64,000 nt of DNA from Rutidosis leptorrhynchoides (taxonomy: Eukaryota > Streptophyta > Magnoliopsida > Asterales > Asteraceae). The stretch covers positions 101,778,501-101,842,500 of the forward strand of contig NC_092333.1 in the NCBI RefSeq assembly GCF_046630445.1. Reading direction: 5' to 3'. Positions 49,201-62,480 of the stretch are shown here, piece by piece (positions within the stretch are counted from its first letter, which is position 1; each line of letters opens with the position of its first letter). A program made the translations under genes and the position numbers. Below the pieces are notes generated by a model. The model was not told the DNA's origin, did not search any database, and saw only the letters and a list, made by a program, of their open reading frames with translations.

Positions 49201-51393
49201 TTCTAACAATTCTGCATGTGAATCTATAGTTTGAATATAATAACATGTATCATCTGCAGATTGCGGTTGTTGCATTGCTCTATCAACTAAAAAGGTAACA
49301 CTCTCGTCCTCTATACTTATGGTTAATTTCTTACCAAACACGTCTATCATTGCTTTAGCCGTGTTTAAGAATGGTCTTCCTAATATGAGAGGAACTTGAG
49401 AATCTTCTTCCATGTCCAGAACAACAAAATCTACTGGAAATACTAAAGTACCAACATTAACTAGCATGTTCTCCATTATCCCTCTAGGATATTTTATTGA
49501 TCTATCTGCTAGTTGTATACTTATTCTGGTTGGTTTCAATTCTCCAAGGTCTAGTTTAGCGTATAGTGAATACGGCATTAGATTTATACTAGCACCTAAG
49601 TCTGCTAATGCTTCTATTGAACTAAGACTACCCAGAAAACATGGAATTGTGAAACTTCCTGGATCAGATAATTTTTCTGGTATCTTATTCAACAGCACTG
49701 CTGAACAATTAGCGTTCATAGTAACAGCCGAGAGTTCTTCTATTTTCTTTCTATTCGTGATCAGATCTTTCAATAATTTAGCATATCTAGGCATTCCTGA
49801 AATCACATCAATGAAAGGAAGATTTACATTTATCTGTTTAAACATATCCAAGAATTTGGATTGCTCGGCTTCAAGTTTCTCTTTCTTCATTTTACTCGGG
49901 TAAGGAAGTGGTTGTTGGTATGGTTTAACATAAGGTTTAGCCTTAACTGTGTTATCTTCATTAACCTTCTCAACTACCGGTTCTGTTTCCTTATCTTGTT
50001 CAGGTTGTGGTTCTTGTGGAGTAGGAATAGCTTCATCAGAAGTTACAGGTATTTCAGGTGGTTTAAGTGTTGTACCACTTCTTATGGTAATAGCTTTAGC
50101 TGTTTCATTCCGGGGGTTAGCATTTGTATCACTAGGTAGACTTCCCGGTTTTCTTTCACCTATTAAACTTGCTAGGTTACTTACTTCTTGTTCCAAGTTT
50201 TGAATAGAAGCTTGTTGATTTCTAAATGCTTGAGCATTTTGTTCATTTGTTTATTTCTGAGATGTGAAAAACTGCGTTTGAGTTTCAACTAGCTTCGTCA
50301 TCATATCTTCTAAATTTGGCTTTTTATCATCGGTTTGTTGTGGTGGTTTGTTTTGAAAATTAGGTCTTTGCTGATTGTAAGTATTGTTGGATACTTGTTG
50401 ATTGCTAGGACCTTGTTGGTTGTTGTATGGAATATTTCGGTTATAGTTCTGGTTTTGATTGTAAATAGGTCTTGGCGGTTGATAATTATTCTGATAATTA
50501 TTTCCAGGCCTTTGGTTTATGTATGAAATATTCTCTCTTTGTTCCATTGTTAATTCAATACTGAGACAATCTTTTGTCAAATGTGGTCCTCCACACTGCT
50601 CACAACTAATTCGTATTGAGTGAATATCCTTAGTCATCTTTTCCATTCGTCTCTCGACAGCATCTATCTTTGCGGAAATGGAATCTAAGTCATGGCTAGA
50701 ATCGGCTCTAGCTGCTTTAGATGATCTAACGATATCTTTTTCTTGGTGCCACTCATGTGAGTGGGAAGCAGTGTTTTCAATAATTTTGTAAGCATCAGTT
50801 TCTGTTTTCTTCATAATAGAACCACCAGCTGCTATATCGATGTCTTTCCTTGTAGTGATTTCGCATCCTTGGTAGAATATTTGTACTATTTGACAGGTAG
50901 TTAAACCATGTTGCGGACATCCTCTTAATAACTTTTCAAATCTTGTCCACGCCTCATATAGAGTTTCATTTGGCTTCTGTGTAAACGTAACAATTTCTCC
51001 TTGAAGTCTTACGGCTTTAGATGCAGGAAAGAATTGTTTAAGAAATTTTTCAACTAAAACATCCCATGTATCAATCGCCCCTTCAGGTAACGATTCTAAC
51101 CAATCTTTGGCTTCTCCCTTTAAAGTCCAGGGAAATAACATGAGATATATCTGTTCATCCTCAACTTCTCTTATTTTAAATAGAGTGCAGATCCTATTAA
51201 AGGTACGAAGATGTTCATTTGGATCTTCCTTCGACGCACCACTAAATTGGCATTGATTAGTCACCATGTGTAGAATTTGTCCTTTGATTTCATAATCTGG
51301 CGCATTAATGTCAGGATGAGTAATTGCGTGACCTTGGCCAGTGCGTTTAGCTCTCATTCGGTCTTCCATACTTAAAGGTTCCAGATTCTCCAT
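46237..51393 (-). pseudogene. Athila-2 gag-pol, three internal stops
   Basis: Colinear with Athila-1 gag-pol without indels (all pieces in one frame). Stops: TAA at 50251-50253 (CAA in Athila-1, gag/protease linker), TAA at 48298-48300 (GAA, in RT just before the FMDD box) and TAA at 47560-47562 (CAA, end of RNase H). The final TGA is at 46237-46239, one codon beyond the Athila-1 stop. Gag, knuckle, DLGAS protease, RT, RNase H and integrase remain recognisable. The first integrase catalytic Asp is Glu (WGIEFMG), and one residue near the HHCC finger differs (LLYKSC for LLCKSC). Not able to make a full polyprotein without readthrough. Confidence 0.93.
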
Positions 51394-52622
51394 AATTGAA
51401 TTTGTTGAATCGGAATCACTAGAGGATTCTGATTTAATGGTTCGTTCCTCAACAATCTCTGTTTGAATGATTGGTGGTTCCGGAGGAAAGTTTAGTGGTT
51501 CAGGATCTATGAATCGTCCCTGAATATTCTCCGGATTCTCAATTGTGAGGTCGGGTTCAATATTTGCTAAATGTCTTGATCTAGTTACATGTGGTGAACG
51601 TACAAAAGGTGGTTAACGTTTTGCTCGGTGCATTCACTGAATATCCTATTAGTTTTTAAAAAGGAAAGAAAAATTATATAAGTTATCCAATTAATAGACT
51701 TTTCTGATTTTGCCCACGTTTCGAATAGCCAAAAGATGCAGCAGAGGGGCAGGATTCGTTTGGTCTCAATATAATTGAGGACTGTTTGACTCCAATAACC
51801 CGGTCCACGTACAAATCCAACTATTACTACGAACCAGAAAATTTTGATGTCTATCAATTTAACCACTTAAAATAAATTTTCGTAATTTTAAGAAATTTAG
51901 ATAAGAAGTAGAATAAAAAAATCTATGTCCTAAAAACTAGAATAGCGAGAAATAAGAAAGAAAAAAGAGCATGTCGGAAAAAGATCGAAAAATAAAAATA
52001 AGAAAGAAAAAGAGTGACTTATAGAACTTAAAATCACTCGACTAACCCAACCTTATTACTATCACTAACTTAAAATTATAATCGCAAATTGAGATTACTA
52101 ATTGGAATGATAATTGATACATAGGTAAAAGACGTCTAAAAATATTAAAGCTTACAAGTAAAACTATATCCCAAATGGCAATAACTTAAAAAGAAACTAA
52201 AACTTAAAAAGGCGTCGCAAAATTCTAAAGCACATAAATCTTAGTCTAAAGAAAAAGCACTTAAGGGATTTTACGGCAAAGCCTAAAAATCTAGAAATTA
52301 AAATATAACTATGGCAAAAACTAAGTTTAAAACTAAAAACTAGCGAAAAATACAAATATTACGCCAAAACAATTAAAAAGGGAGAAAATATAAAAATATA
52401 CAAAAAGTTGTAAAAATTACAATTTTTATAAAAATATTATTTATTTATTAAAACTATTAATTTTACATTAATTAAACTAATTTAACTAAATATATAAATT
52501 AAATAAAAAGTAAAACTAACTAATATATTAAAATTAAACCTAATTAGGGTTAAAAGTTAATTAATAAATATAAAACCCGTAATTAATGCTGATTAGGGTT
52601 TCTGTCACGTGTGTCAGGGCTG

Positions 52623-52670
52623 CTCCGCGAGTTGCGGTGCCCGAAGCAGGAAAACTCCGCGAGTCGCGGG
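52623..52670. repeat. Paired GC palindrome module, leader copy (Athila-2)
   Basis: CTCCGCGAGTTGCGG at 52623 and CTCCGCGAGTCGCGGG at 52655, spacing 32 bp. Confidence 0.83.
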
Positions 52671-52838
52671 GTTCTAAAATTCAACTCAGGTACAGGATTT
52701 AATTCGACGCGTTTTTTTTTTAATATTTTCTGTATTATGCTTTATATTTTCTGTTTTAAATATAAATATTTAAATAATAAAAACTTATATAAAAATAGAA
52801 CTACTTTATAATTTTATAAATAAAAATCTTAAAACTAG

Positions 52839-52956
<118 letters not shown>

Positions 52957-53224
52957 TTTTTTTCGGTTATTAATTTTATATTTTAAATAAACACAAAATA
53001 TTTAAATAAAACTTATATTTTTGTAAAATAAAAATAAAGAAACTTTATAAAATTTAAATATTTAACAAAATCTTAAAAATATTTATATTTTTGTTTTTCT
53101 TTTTATATTTTAGAATAATTAAAAACGTATTTTTACAAAAGCGTATTTTAATAAAAGTAAACTAAAAATAAATTTTTTTTTAAAAAAAAATTAGCGTTAC
53201 GCTTCCGGCTTTTAAGCTAGATTG

Positions 53225-53242
53225 TCCCCGGCAGCGGCGCCA
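53225..53242 (-). promoter_or_regulatory. Primer-binding site, tRNA-Asp type (Athila-2)
   Basis: Minus strand TGGCGCCGCTGCCGGGGA, identical to Athila-1. Confidence 0.86.
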
Positions 53243-53250
53243 AAAATACT

Positions 53251-55232
53251 TGATGTCGTAGCGTGGGGGTACGAAATAGTTTAAATTTTACTAGGAAATA
53301 CTATTAAATACGATACAATTTTACACCAGATATTTATTTATTTAGAGAATGGATATACTTAAACCTTGCTACAACACTTATAGGCAGTGTACCTAATCGT
53401 ACAGTAGTGTAGTTTTTAGTAAGTCCGGTTCGTTCCACAGGGAATCTTTTTCACAAAGCTTAACGCTATATTAGTTTAAATTTATAAAAATACAAATATA
53501 TATATAAGTAATATTATTATTATAAAGGGGGGTTTTTACCGTTTAATGACCGGTTTGTCGATTTTAAAACTTTAGTCGCAGTTAAAACCAAATGTAAAAT
53601 ATTAAATAAATAAAAGACTTAATTTAAAGCGTAAAGTAAATAACGATAATGAAATTGCGAATAATAAAAGTGCGATAAAATAAGCTTGCGATAATTAAAA
53701 AGTACGATAAATAAAGTGTAATTAAATACAATAACAATAAATAAAAATGCGATAATTAGAATTGCAATTAAATATAAAATAAAGTAAATTAAATATGAAA
53801 TAAAAGAATTATGCTTATTTAAACTTCCGTAATCATGATGTTTGACGTGTTGATTTTAGTTTTATTCCCATGGGCTAATTGTCCTTTGTCCTGGATTATC
53901 TAATATGTCCGTCTGGTTTTTGTCCATAACAGTCCATCAGTCATAAATATAAAGTGCGAGTGTCCTCGTCAAATTATCCTTATACCGAAAGTTAAATATT
54001 CCAACTAATTTGGGGACTTAAACTGTTACAAGATTTTAATACTTTGTTTAATAATTACACCAGGATGTCGACTGAGTGTAACCCAAGATTTTAATACTTT
54101 GTTAACAATTATGCCAAGTGTCCTTGTACATAATTTCACCCCTGTTTTAATAATTCTAGTGGCTATTAATCCATTCCCGTGTCCGGTTAAATGAACGATT
54201 ATTCGTACATATAAATACCCCGCCTATCGTGTCCGATTGAGTGTATATGGTTATTTATAGGGACGTTCAATTGTAAATCTTTATATTAAAATTAACAAAC
54301 TATCATTTAGTTAAACAAATATAAAGCCCATTAATAGCCCATAGTCTAATTTCCACAAGTGTCGTTCTTTTGTCCAAACCCCAATTATGGTACAAAGCCC
54401 AATTACCCAATTTTAGTAATTAGCCCAACATCATGATTACTTCGTTTTAAATAAGCATAATAATAACTTAGCTACGAGACATTAAATTAAAAAGGTTGAA
54501 CATAACTTACAATGATTAAAAATAGCGTAGCGTTACACGGACAGAATTTCGACTTACACCCTTACAACATTCGCTAACATACCCTTATTATTAGGATTAA
54601 AATTAAAATTAAAATATAAATTATAAATATAAATATTACGTATAGATAGATGGGTGGATATATATTGATATTTTTGCGATCAAACTGCGTTTGCTTTTAT
54701 AGGCGGTTTCGGAATTTGGGGCTCCGCGACTCGCGGCAATTTTTGCCTTCAAACTCCGCAAGTCGCGGAGTTTGATTTTCCAGCTCACCAACTTTGGAGT
54801 CTTTCTTTGCCGACGAATTTTTAATATATTATATAATATATAAATAATTATAAGAATTATTTAAATATTATATTATATTTATGTGCATAGTTGACTTGTA
54901 ATTTTTTGTCCGTTGCGTCGAGCGTTGAGAGTTGACTCTGGTCCCGGTTCCGGATTTTCGAACGTCCTTGCGTACAATTTAATATCTTGTACTTTGCGTT
55001 TTGTAACTTGTAATTTTGAGACGTTTCTCATCAATAAATTGAACCACTTGGATTGTATTTTGTACTTTTGAGCTTTTTGGTCGTTTGCTTCTTCAATTCG
55101 TCGAATCTATCTTTTGTCTTCACCTTTTATTATTTAAACGAATATCACTTGTAAATAGAACAATTGCAACTAAAAGCTTGTATTTCTTGAGGAATAATGC
55201 TATGAAATATATGTTCGTTTTTAGCATTATCA
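53251..55232 (-). repeat. Athila-2 5' LTR
   Basis: 1982 bp, TGATGTCGTAGCG to GCATTATCA. Contains a palindrome pair at 54722-54770 and the terminal inverted repeat. Confidence 0.95.
54722..54770. repeat. Paired GC palindrome module in Athila-2 5' LTR
   Basis: CTCCGCGACTCGCGG at 54722 and CTCCGCAAGTCGCGGAG at 54754, spacing 32 bp; same variant as the 3' LTR. Confidence 0.85.
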
Positions 55233-55237
55233 CATAT

Positions 55238-56935
55238 GTATCTAAATCAGGATTCAACATAACCTATCTAACGACAATAATAAACGTACAAGCATGTATA
55301 ATCTTATCTACCCGAGCACTAGTCAAGGATACACTAATAATATATAAAAGTTAAAATATGAATGCTCACGTATCAATATTATGATTCAATATTGCAGAAA
55401 AGTACGTAGACGCAACAAAAATGATAAACGTTAGGTTGGCCTCACGAGCAATACCCTCGAACAATACCCATAACCTCCATAGCTATAACCCATAATTTCC
55501 TTAGCTCTATCCCATTTGAAAACTTATTTTAAAATCGCCTGAACATAACTCCGTCGTAGTATTTTATGTATACTAATAATATCTTGAAATAATACTGAGT
55601 AAATATATATATGTAAATCGATTGAGAGAGTTTAGAGAAATATATTTCCAAGTTTCTATGAAATAATGAAACCTATTGAATTCTATTTATAATAGATTTT
55701 TGAATTATTAAAGTGAATTATTAAAGTATGAATTATTAAAGTGAATTATTAAAGTATGAATTATTAAAGTGAATTATTAAAGTGAATTATTAAAGTATGA
55801 ATTATTAAAGTAAATTATTAAAGTTAAAGTAAAGTAAAAGTGAAATAAAAGTAAAGTAAAGGTAAAGTTAAAGTATAATAAAAGTATAAAATTATGTACG
55901 TATAATACGCGTATAAATATATATAATATTAATTTAAATCGTTATATATATTTAATAAAATAAAATATAAATATCGTTATCTTTATCATACTGGTTAAGA
56001 AATGAGTTGTCAAAAGTGGTTCTAGATATTTATAAAAGTTATATACATTTTAATAATAAAGTTCTTTTTAAACTGAAAACGTTTTTGTACGTTTGAAACT
56101 AAATCAAATAAATATGATAATTTTGTTTTCCAAAACTAAATATATTAAAGAATCATTTTGTTAAAAGGTTAAAATAATGGAAATCATTATATCATAAAAC
56201 GTTATAGAAAAGTAGAATTATATATTCATAATAGGTTTCAAGTTTTTAATTTACAGTTTAATCGTGAATCGTAGGGTTAAGTCTAAAGGATACTCAAACG
56301 TACGAAATCATTCTAATGTAAAACATCGATATCTATTTTCTAAGTTATCTATATTCCATAGTATTACTTTCATATTAAATATTATGAAAGCTAATAGTTA
56401 CCGTATCAAAAGTAACGAGGATAATATTGTAAATTATGAATTGGAAATCAAACATAAATCTCCACTAACCCTTGTCTAGTTCCCGTTACTTGACACTTTT
56501 GTTCTTACTTGTAAATCACTTTACCAAATATTTCGAATACAGTTAAAAAGGAAAGGTTTCTTAAATCAAAGTGGACCTCTCAACAGAGACCCGTAATCAT
56601 AACACGTTGTATTTGATAATTCAATCATTTGATATTTTAATCTCATTGATAAATATATTAACATGTATTGAAACAAAAACGTTTATGTAAAGTATTATAC
56701 ATCTAATATATTGTTAACGTTTTCAAATTAATATATATACGTATATATATATACACATATATAATCGTATCCATTTACATAATGGTTCGTGAATCGTCGG
56801 AACTTGGTCGAGGTTAAATAAATGTATGAATATATTTTAAAATCCTTGAGATTCAACTTAACAAACTTTGCTTATCGTGTCGGAATAATATAAAGATAAA
56901 GTTTAAATTTGGTCAGAAATTTCCGGGTCGTCACA
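55238..56935 (-). repeat. H2 5' LTR, right part
   Basis: Resumes the reverse-oriented H2 LTR after Athila-2 and ends GGGTCGTCACA at 56935, the complement of the LTR start TGTGACGACCC. The last 150 bp match the beginning of the H1 3' LTR (GAAATTTCTGAC, CGATAAGCAAA, CGATTCACGAAC on the minus strand). The middle diverges and includes the tandem repeat at 55693-55830. No gene seen. Confidence 0.8.
55693..55830. repeat. Short tandem repeat TGAATTATTAAAG
   Basis: About ten units of 13-15 bp (TGAATTATTAAAG, some with an extra TA) in the H2 LTR, grading into AAAGT-rich sequence to about 55880. Confidence 0.9.
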
Positions 56936-57646
56936 TATGGAATTGGCTGAACTTGTGATGTTGTAGATGCTGCTGGTGCTAGTGATGCTGTCGGTACTGC
57001 TGGTGATGCTTGTATAACAAGTCTATTTTGTAACGCATGCACCATTCTTGTCAGAGTTTCTATTCTCCCTTCTATTATCTCTATCCATCCGCTTATCTTG
57101 ATTTACCGTTATGATTAGAATAAATAATATCTAAAACTTTAGAGATTACATAATCACCGTAGAATATTTCTCCGATGAAGTTATGAATCAATACTTCATC
57201 GTTTGTTGTTGTTGGTATTCCTTGGTATCTACAGGGTGTATGACGTTGATGCTCATGGGACAGATTGTGATGTTGAGGCTTATGGTACGGATGTTGTTGG
57301 TGGTGGTAATGGTAATGTTGGTGTTGATGCTGGTGGTGCAGTTGTTGGTTGTGGGGCTTGTGATGCTTATAAGTTCTGCATCATATTCTCCAAAGCCAAT
57401 ACTCGAGAGCGAAGCTCGTTGACTTCTTCTATTATACCGGGATGATTGGCGGTTGGAACGAGCGGATGAATAAGATCTAGAAGTTTATATAATATATAAT
57501 CATGGCAAGATACTCTGGAAATGAGAGAGAAAATAGGGTTTCGGACTGGTTCGCTGGTAAGTGCTTCAGGTTCTTTGCCAATAGGGTAATTTGGTGGATG
57601 GAAAGGATCGCCTTCTTCTTGTCTCCATTGACTGAGTCGGCTACGA
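56936..57646 (-). mobile_element. H3 internal fragment with gag-like remnants
   Basis: Reverse-oriented H interior between the H2 LTR and the H3 LTR. The reverse complement of 57350-57646 is homologous to the 168-residue H1 protein gene from about codon 41 (EEG.P.H.PN, EPVRN, coiled-coil stretch) but is broken. 57100-57170 matches the sequence after that gene, and 56941-57060 is another Ala/Ser/Pro-coding repeat. The PBS, leader and first codons are absent: the LTR end abuts the gene remnant. Confidence 0.65.
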
Positions 57647-58224
57647 TATAACGACCCATCCTAATCCATCTGGACAAATACATTATATTTGGTTACATCG
57701 GGAGGTACTTGAACTCTATATGATACAATTTACAAACATTGCATTCGTTTTTAAAAGACAAAGTTTAATTACATCGAAATTTGACGGCATGCATACCATT
57801 TCATAATATATTCAACTATAATTGACTTAATAATAATCTTGATGAACTCAATGACTCGAATGCAACGTCTTTTGAAATATGTCATGAATGACTTCAAATA
57901 ACATCTCTAAAATGAGCAAATGCACAGCAGAAGATTTCTTTCATACCGGAGAATAAACATGTTTTAAAGTGTCAACCAAAAGGTTGGTGAGTTCATTAGT
58001 TTTTCATCAATATTCATTTTCATCATTTTAATAGACCACAAGATTTTTATTTCTCATAAATACACATCTCATATCAGGCATTTCGCAAACTGCATAGAGA
58101 TAAAAATCATTCATATGGATTGAACACCTGGTAACCGACCTTAACAAGATGCATATAAAATATCCCCCAGTATACAGCGCGCAGCTAATATACTAAATAA
58201 TACCTCAAAGTATTAAAGCATCCA
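57647..58224 (-). repeat. H3 5' LTR, left part
   Basis: Reverse-oriented H LTR from the 3' end (TATAACGACCCATCC) to AAGCATCCA, where a solo LTR is inserted. It continues at 62481. Confidence 0.85.
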
Positions 58225-61200
58225 TGTGATGATCCGGGAATTTCTGACCAAATTTAAACTTTAATATTTATATGTTTACGACACGATAAGCAAGATCTGT
58301 TATGTTGAGTTTCAAAAGATTTTTTTTAATTAATTTCATATATGCATTTAACCTTTGATCACTCCCGACGATTCACGAACAATTATTTATATATATGAGT
58401 ATTATTTGTAAATATATAATAATATTAAATCTGTTGATTTAAAAACAAATACTTAGTACTTAAATTATATATATTGTTAGTATATAAAAAAATACATATA
58501 TTTGATTTCGAATCTATTTAATAAAAGATAGTAATACTTATTTGTCAATCCTTTGATAGTAAACAAGTTAAAGACGAACTTATGTGATTTTAAAATAAAC
58601 GGTGATCCGAAAATGAGTTTTATAAATTATAGACCTAATAATAATATATTTAGAAGTTATTAGATAAATTTTACAACGTTATATGTTTTACTTGAGGTGA
58701 GAGGAAATAGTAATTTAATTTTTATTTATTATTTAATATAACAACTGTTGAACTATTAAATCATTACAGATAATTGAGTTTCATGATTTATAACTGGTTG
58801 ATTACTGTACGCATATTTGAATTAGAAATGTTACCGTGTTATAATTGATTAATTATATAATATAATTTATTATATGAGATACATGTATTATATATCTAGC
58901 TACATTTAATTATAAACGGGTGCTCATATGATTAAAGTTAGATTATTAACTATTATTTATATACATATACAAAACTTAATAATTTTTGTTAATTGATGAT
59001 ATAAACCACACAGTTCAAAAGTGAAATGTGCTAATAATGTTACCCACACCAAAAGTGGTGACTTGCAACGATGATGAAATAGCATCAATTACATTATTTC
59101 TTGTACAATAATGAAATAGACGTTTTTGGGGATTTATAAAGACACGTATATATTCGGTTGCAATTTAAAAAGATGACTAATTATAAAAGATCTTTCGGTT
59201 CATATATGAGGAAAAGTTAAAATCTAATCACGTGAAAGTATCAAAGAATAATGCAAAAGGATAGGTGGTCCATTTGAATCTCTGTCTCACCAACTCCACA
59301 TACAACCTGTGTAAATTGTTCCCTCTCCCTCTCTATATGTGTACATGTGTGTGTAGTGTGTTCTTCTATGTGAATAATGTGTTCTTCAGTTCTCAATCGT
59401 CACCCATCTATATTCCCAAGTTTCTGTCAATTAAAGACAGCTGAAACTCACAGCTAAAGTGCTGTTGTGACAGCCTCTATCCGCCATTCATCATCACCAC
59501 ACTCAACCCTATCACAACCACAACAAACCACCATCAAATTGTCAATCGTCTGTTTGTTCTGTCTTGTAGCCCTTCACCACGAAACCTCATTGAAAACGCT
59601 ACTACAGCTAGCCTTTTATCCTGTTTGTTCAAACCACAAGATGAGCTACGGTTGCTGCTATGTTCTCCATCTGTTTCCTGTTTACAACGGGTGTAAACCA
59701 CCACCCTAACACCATCACCATACACATACCAACGATCACCTCACCACAACTTACTTCCTTCTTCTCCTCTAAAAATCATTGAATCACCGTCACATCTAAT
59801 AAGGAATAAAAATATGATTATCAACGACCTGCAATTCATATATTCCTTTCTCTACTGCTATTGCTACTCGATCACATCATTAGACCCACCTGATACCCGT
59901 TAATTTCTGTTTCAGTTATGAGCACCATCCCCATTAGAAACTTCATGGTTTTTGATATCTGTTTTATCTTTTGTTCGAAAACACACCCCAACCCACCATA
60001 ATCAATTTCATCAAAAACCCTCTACAACTACCAAGAATATATTTAATTCCTGCCATTGTTCTATCAAATAATATTATAGGAATTATAAAGGGAATAAAGG
60101 AAGTAAGAGAAATAATAAGGAATCAATTGCATACTTGATTAATTAAGGAAACGATTTCTGTATCAATTGATGATGATTAGGTCGATAATGATGATCTGAT
60201 GCAGACTCTATAATTACACTAAAGTGTTTATCGATTCCTCCCTAATCTCAACGGACATCCATCAAACACCACTTGTGTTAGGGTTGCTGCTCCTCTGTTC
60301 GCAATTTGTTGTATCTACTTTCTTCTATGTCTGACGGATTGATCGATTAAAGAATGAAGACCTAGATCGATTGATTTTGATGCTTTTTCTTTTTAGGGCT
60401 GGACGAACGTTCTCACACACACCCAGCAATCGATTTTTTTTTCACACATCTTGGGCCGTAGCTTGTATTATTGGGCTGAGATTCATTGTTGGACTTCATG
60501 ATCCATTAATAAATTTTGGGTGTCGATTGTTTTGAAGGAAATGAAAACAGAAATACGTATTAAATATATATATAAAATATGAATAATAATAATAGAAAAA
60601 CAAAAATACAGATGGATGGTTAGTGGCATGTGTCGGGTGTTCGAAAGGTCACGGGTTCGAGCCTCGTATGGGGCAATCTTTTTGGAAAAGCTTTAAAGAG
60701 GGTATATTTTCTTAATTTCATTTTTATTATTAGTAATTATTATGATTATTATTAATGTTATTTGTATTATAAATATAATTATTATTATTATTATGGTTAT
60801 CATTATAATCATATTATTGTTAGAATTTGTATTATAATTAGGAATATAGTTGGTGTTACAAGTATCATGAATGTTATTATTATTATTATTATTATAATTA
60901 TGATATTATTATTAAATTTAAAAACTATAACATTATTATCATGGATAGGTTTATTAATATTACTAGTATGAAAATAATACAAATTATTATTTTCATAAAT
61001 ATTAATATCGGTACCACTTTATAAATATTAGTATTATTATTATAATTAAAATTGTAATATCATTATTATCATTATTATTGTTATATGAACCATCATAATA
61101 TTATCATTTTTTTATTTTTATTAAGATTATCATTATTAGTACTATTATGATTAAAACTTATTATCACTACTAATAATTTATTTAAAGTTATTGTTAAAAT

Positions 61201-62475
61201 AAAAAGTATTATGATTATTATTAATATCAATACCATTATTAAAAGTATTATGTATATAAAAACAGAAGTTTAAAAATATTATTATTAAAATTATAAGTAT
61301 ATATTAACTAAATTAACAAATTATTTTAGAAATATTCATATATAACAATTTAAGTATCTTTAATATAACATTAGACAGATATACATATATATTAAAATAT
61401 TAATATAATTATATAAATAATAATCATTTGAATGTATATACAACTTAAAAATATATTTTATCAAGATAAAAATGGTATAACTAATAAGTTATATATATAC
61501 TCATTTGATTACGATTGTATGTATTAATGAATATACAAATCATATAGGTTCGTGAATCCGAGGCCAACCCTGCATTGTTCAGTTGTTCAATGCCGTCATA
61601 TGTATTTTTACTACAAAATAGAGTATTGTGAGTTTCATTTGCTCCCTTTTTAAATGCTTTTGCAATATATATTTTTGGGACTGAGAATACATGCGCTGCT
61701 TTTATAAATGTTTGACGAAATAGACACAAGTGATCGAAACTACATTATATGGTTGGATTATTAAACTGAATATGCCCCTTTTTTATTAAGTCCGGTAATC
61801 TAAGAATTAGGGAACAGACACCCTAATTGACGCGAACTCTAAAGATAGATCTATCGGGCCCAACAAGCCCCATCCAAAGTACCGGATGCTTTAGTACTTC
61901 GAAATTTATATCATGTCCGAAGGAGGATCCCGGAATGATGGGGATATTCTTATATGTATATTGTGAATGTCGGTTACCAGGTGTTCAATCCATATGAATG
62001 ATATTTTTGTCTCTATGCATGGGACGTATGTTTATGAGAAATGAAAATATGAAATCTTGTGGTGTATTAAAATTATGAAATGATTATTTATGTTAAACTA
62101 ATGAACTCACCAACCTTTTGGTTGACACTTGAAAGCATGTTTATTCTCAGGTAAGAAAGAAATCTTCCGCTGTGCATTTGATCATTTTAAAAATAATACT
62201 TGGAGTCATTCATGACATATTTCAAAAGACGTTGCATTCGAGTCGTTGAGTTTATCAAGATCATTATTAAGTCAATTATAGTTGGATATATTATGAAATG
62301 GTATGCATGTCTGTCAACTTTAGATGAAATGAAAGATTGTTTTTTTTTCAAAACGAATGCAATGTTTGTAAAATGTATCATATAGAGGTCAAGTACCTCG
62401 CGATGTAATCAACTATTGTGAATCGTTTATAATCGATATGGACTTCGTCCGGATGGATTAGGACGGGTCCTTTCA
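58225..62475 (+). mobile_element. Solo H-type LTR inside the H3 LTR
   Basis: 4251 bp from TGTGATGATCC to GGGTCCTTTCA, with TSD ATCCA (58220-58224 and 62476-62480). It is colinear with the H1 3' LTR in length and order: C/A-rich block at about 59460-59760, one tRNA-like cassette (60610-60683), AAT/ATT-rich block (60720-61260), antisense ORF (61481-61729). The interrupted target reads through as an ordinary H LTR segment. ORFs 59467-59709 and 60762-60971 are not conserved and are not called. Confidence 0.93.
60610..60683 (+). repeat. tRNA-like cassette in solo H LTR
   Basis: A-box-like GGATGGTTAGTGG, B-box GGTTCGAGCCT (60654-60664), then CAATCTTTTT (T5 at 60679-60683). No acceptor stem closes the unit. 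Confidence 0.5.
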
Positions 62476-62480
62476 ATCCA

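Noticed and set aside
55693..55830. Regular short repeats as a CRISPR-like array
   Set aside because: Directly adjacent 13-15 bp units without spacers in a plant LTR; ordinary tandem repeat.
57183..57445. Two plus-strand ORFs rich in Val/Gly/Leu
   Set aside because: Reverse complement of the Ala/Thr/Pro-coding tail of the H3 gag-like remnant.
59280..59760. Possible host exon in a C-rich region
   Set aside because: Lies inside the solo H LTR and aligns in order with the C/A-rich block of the H1 LTR.
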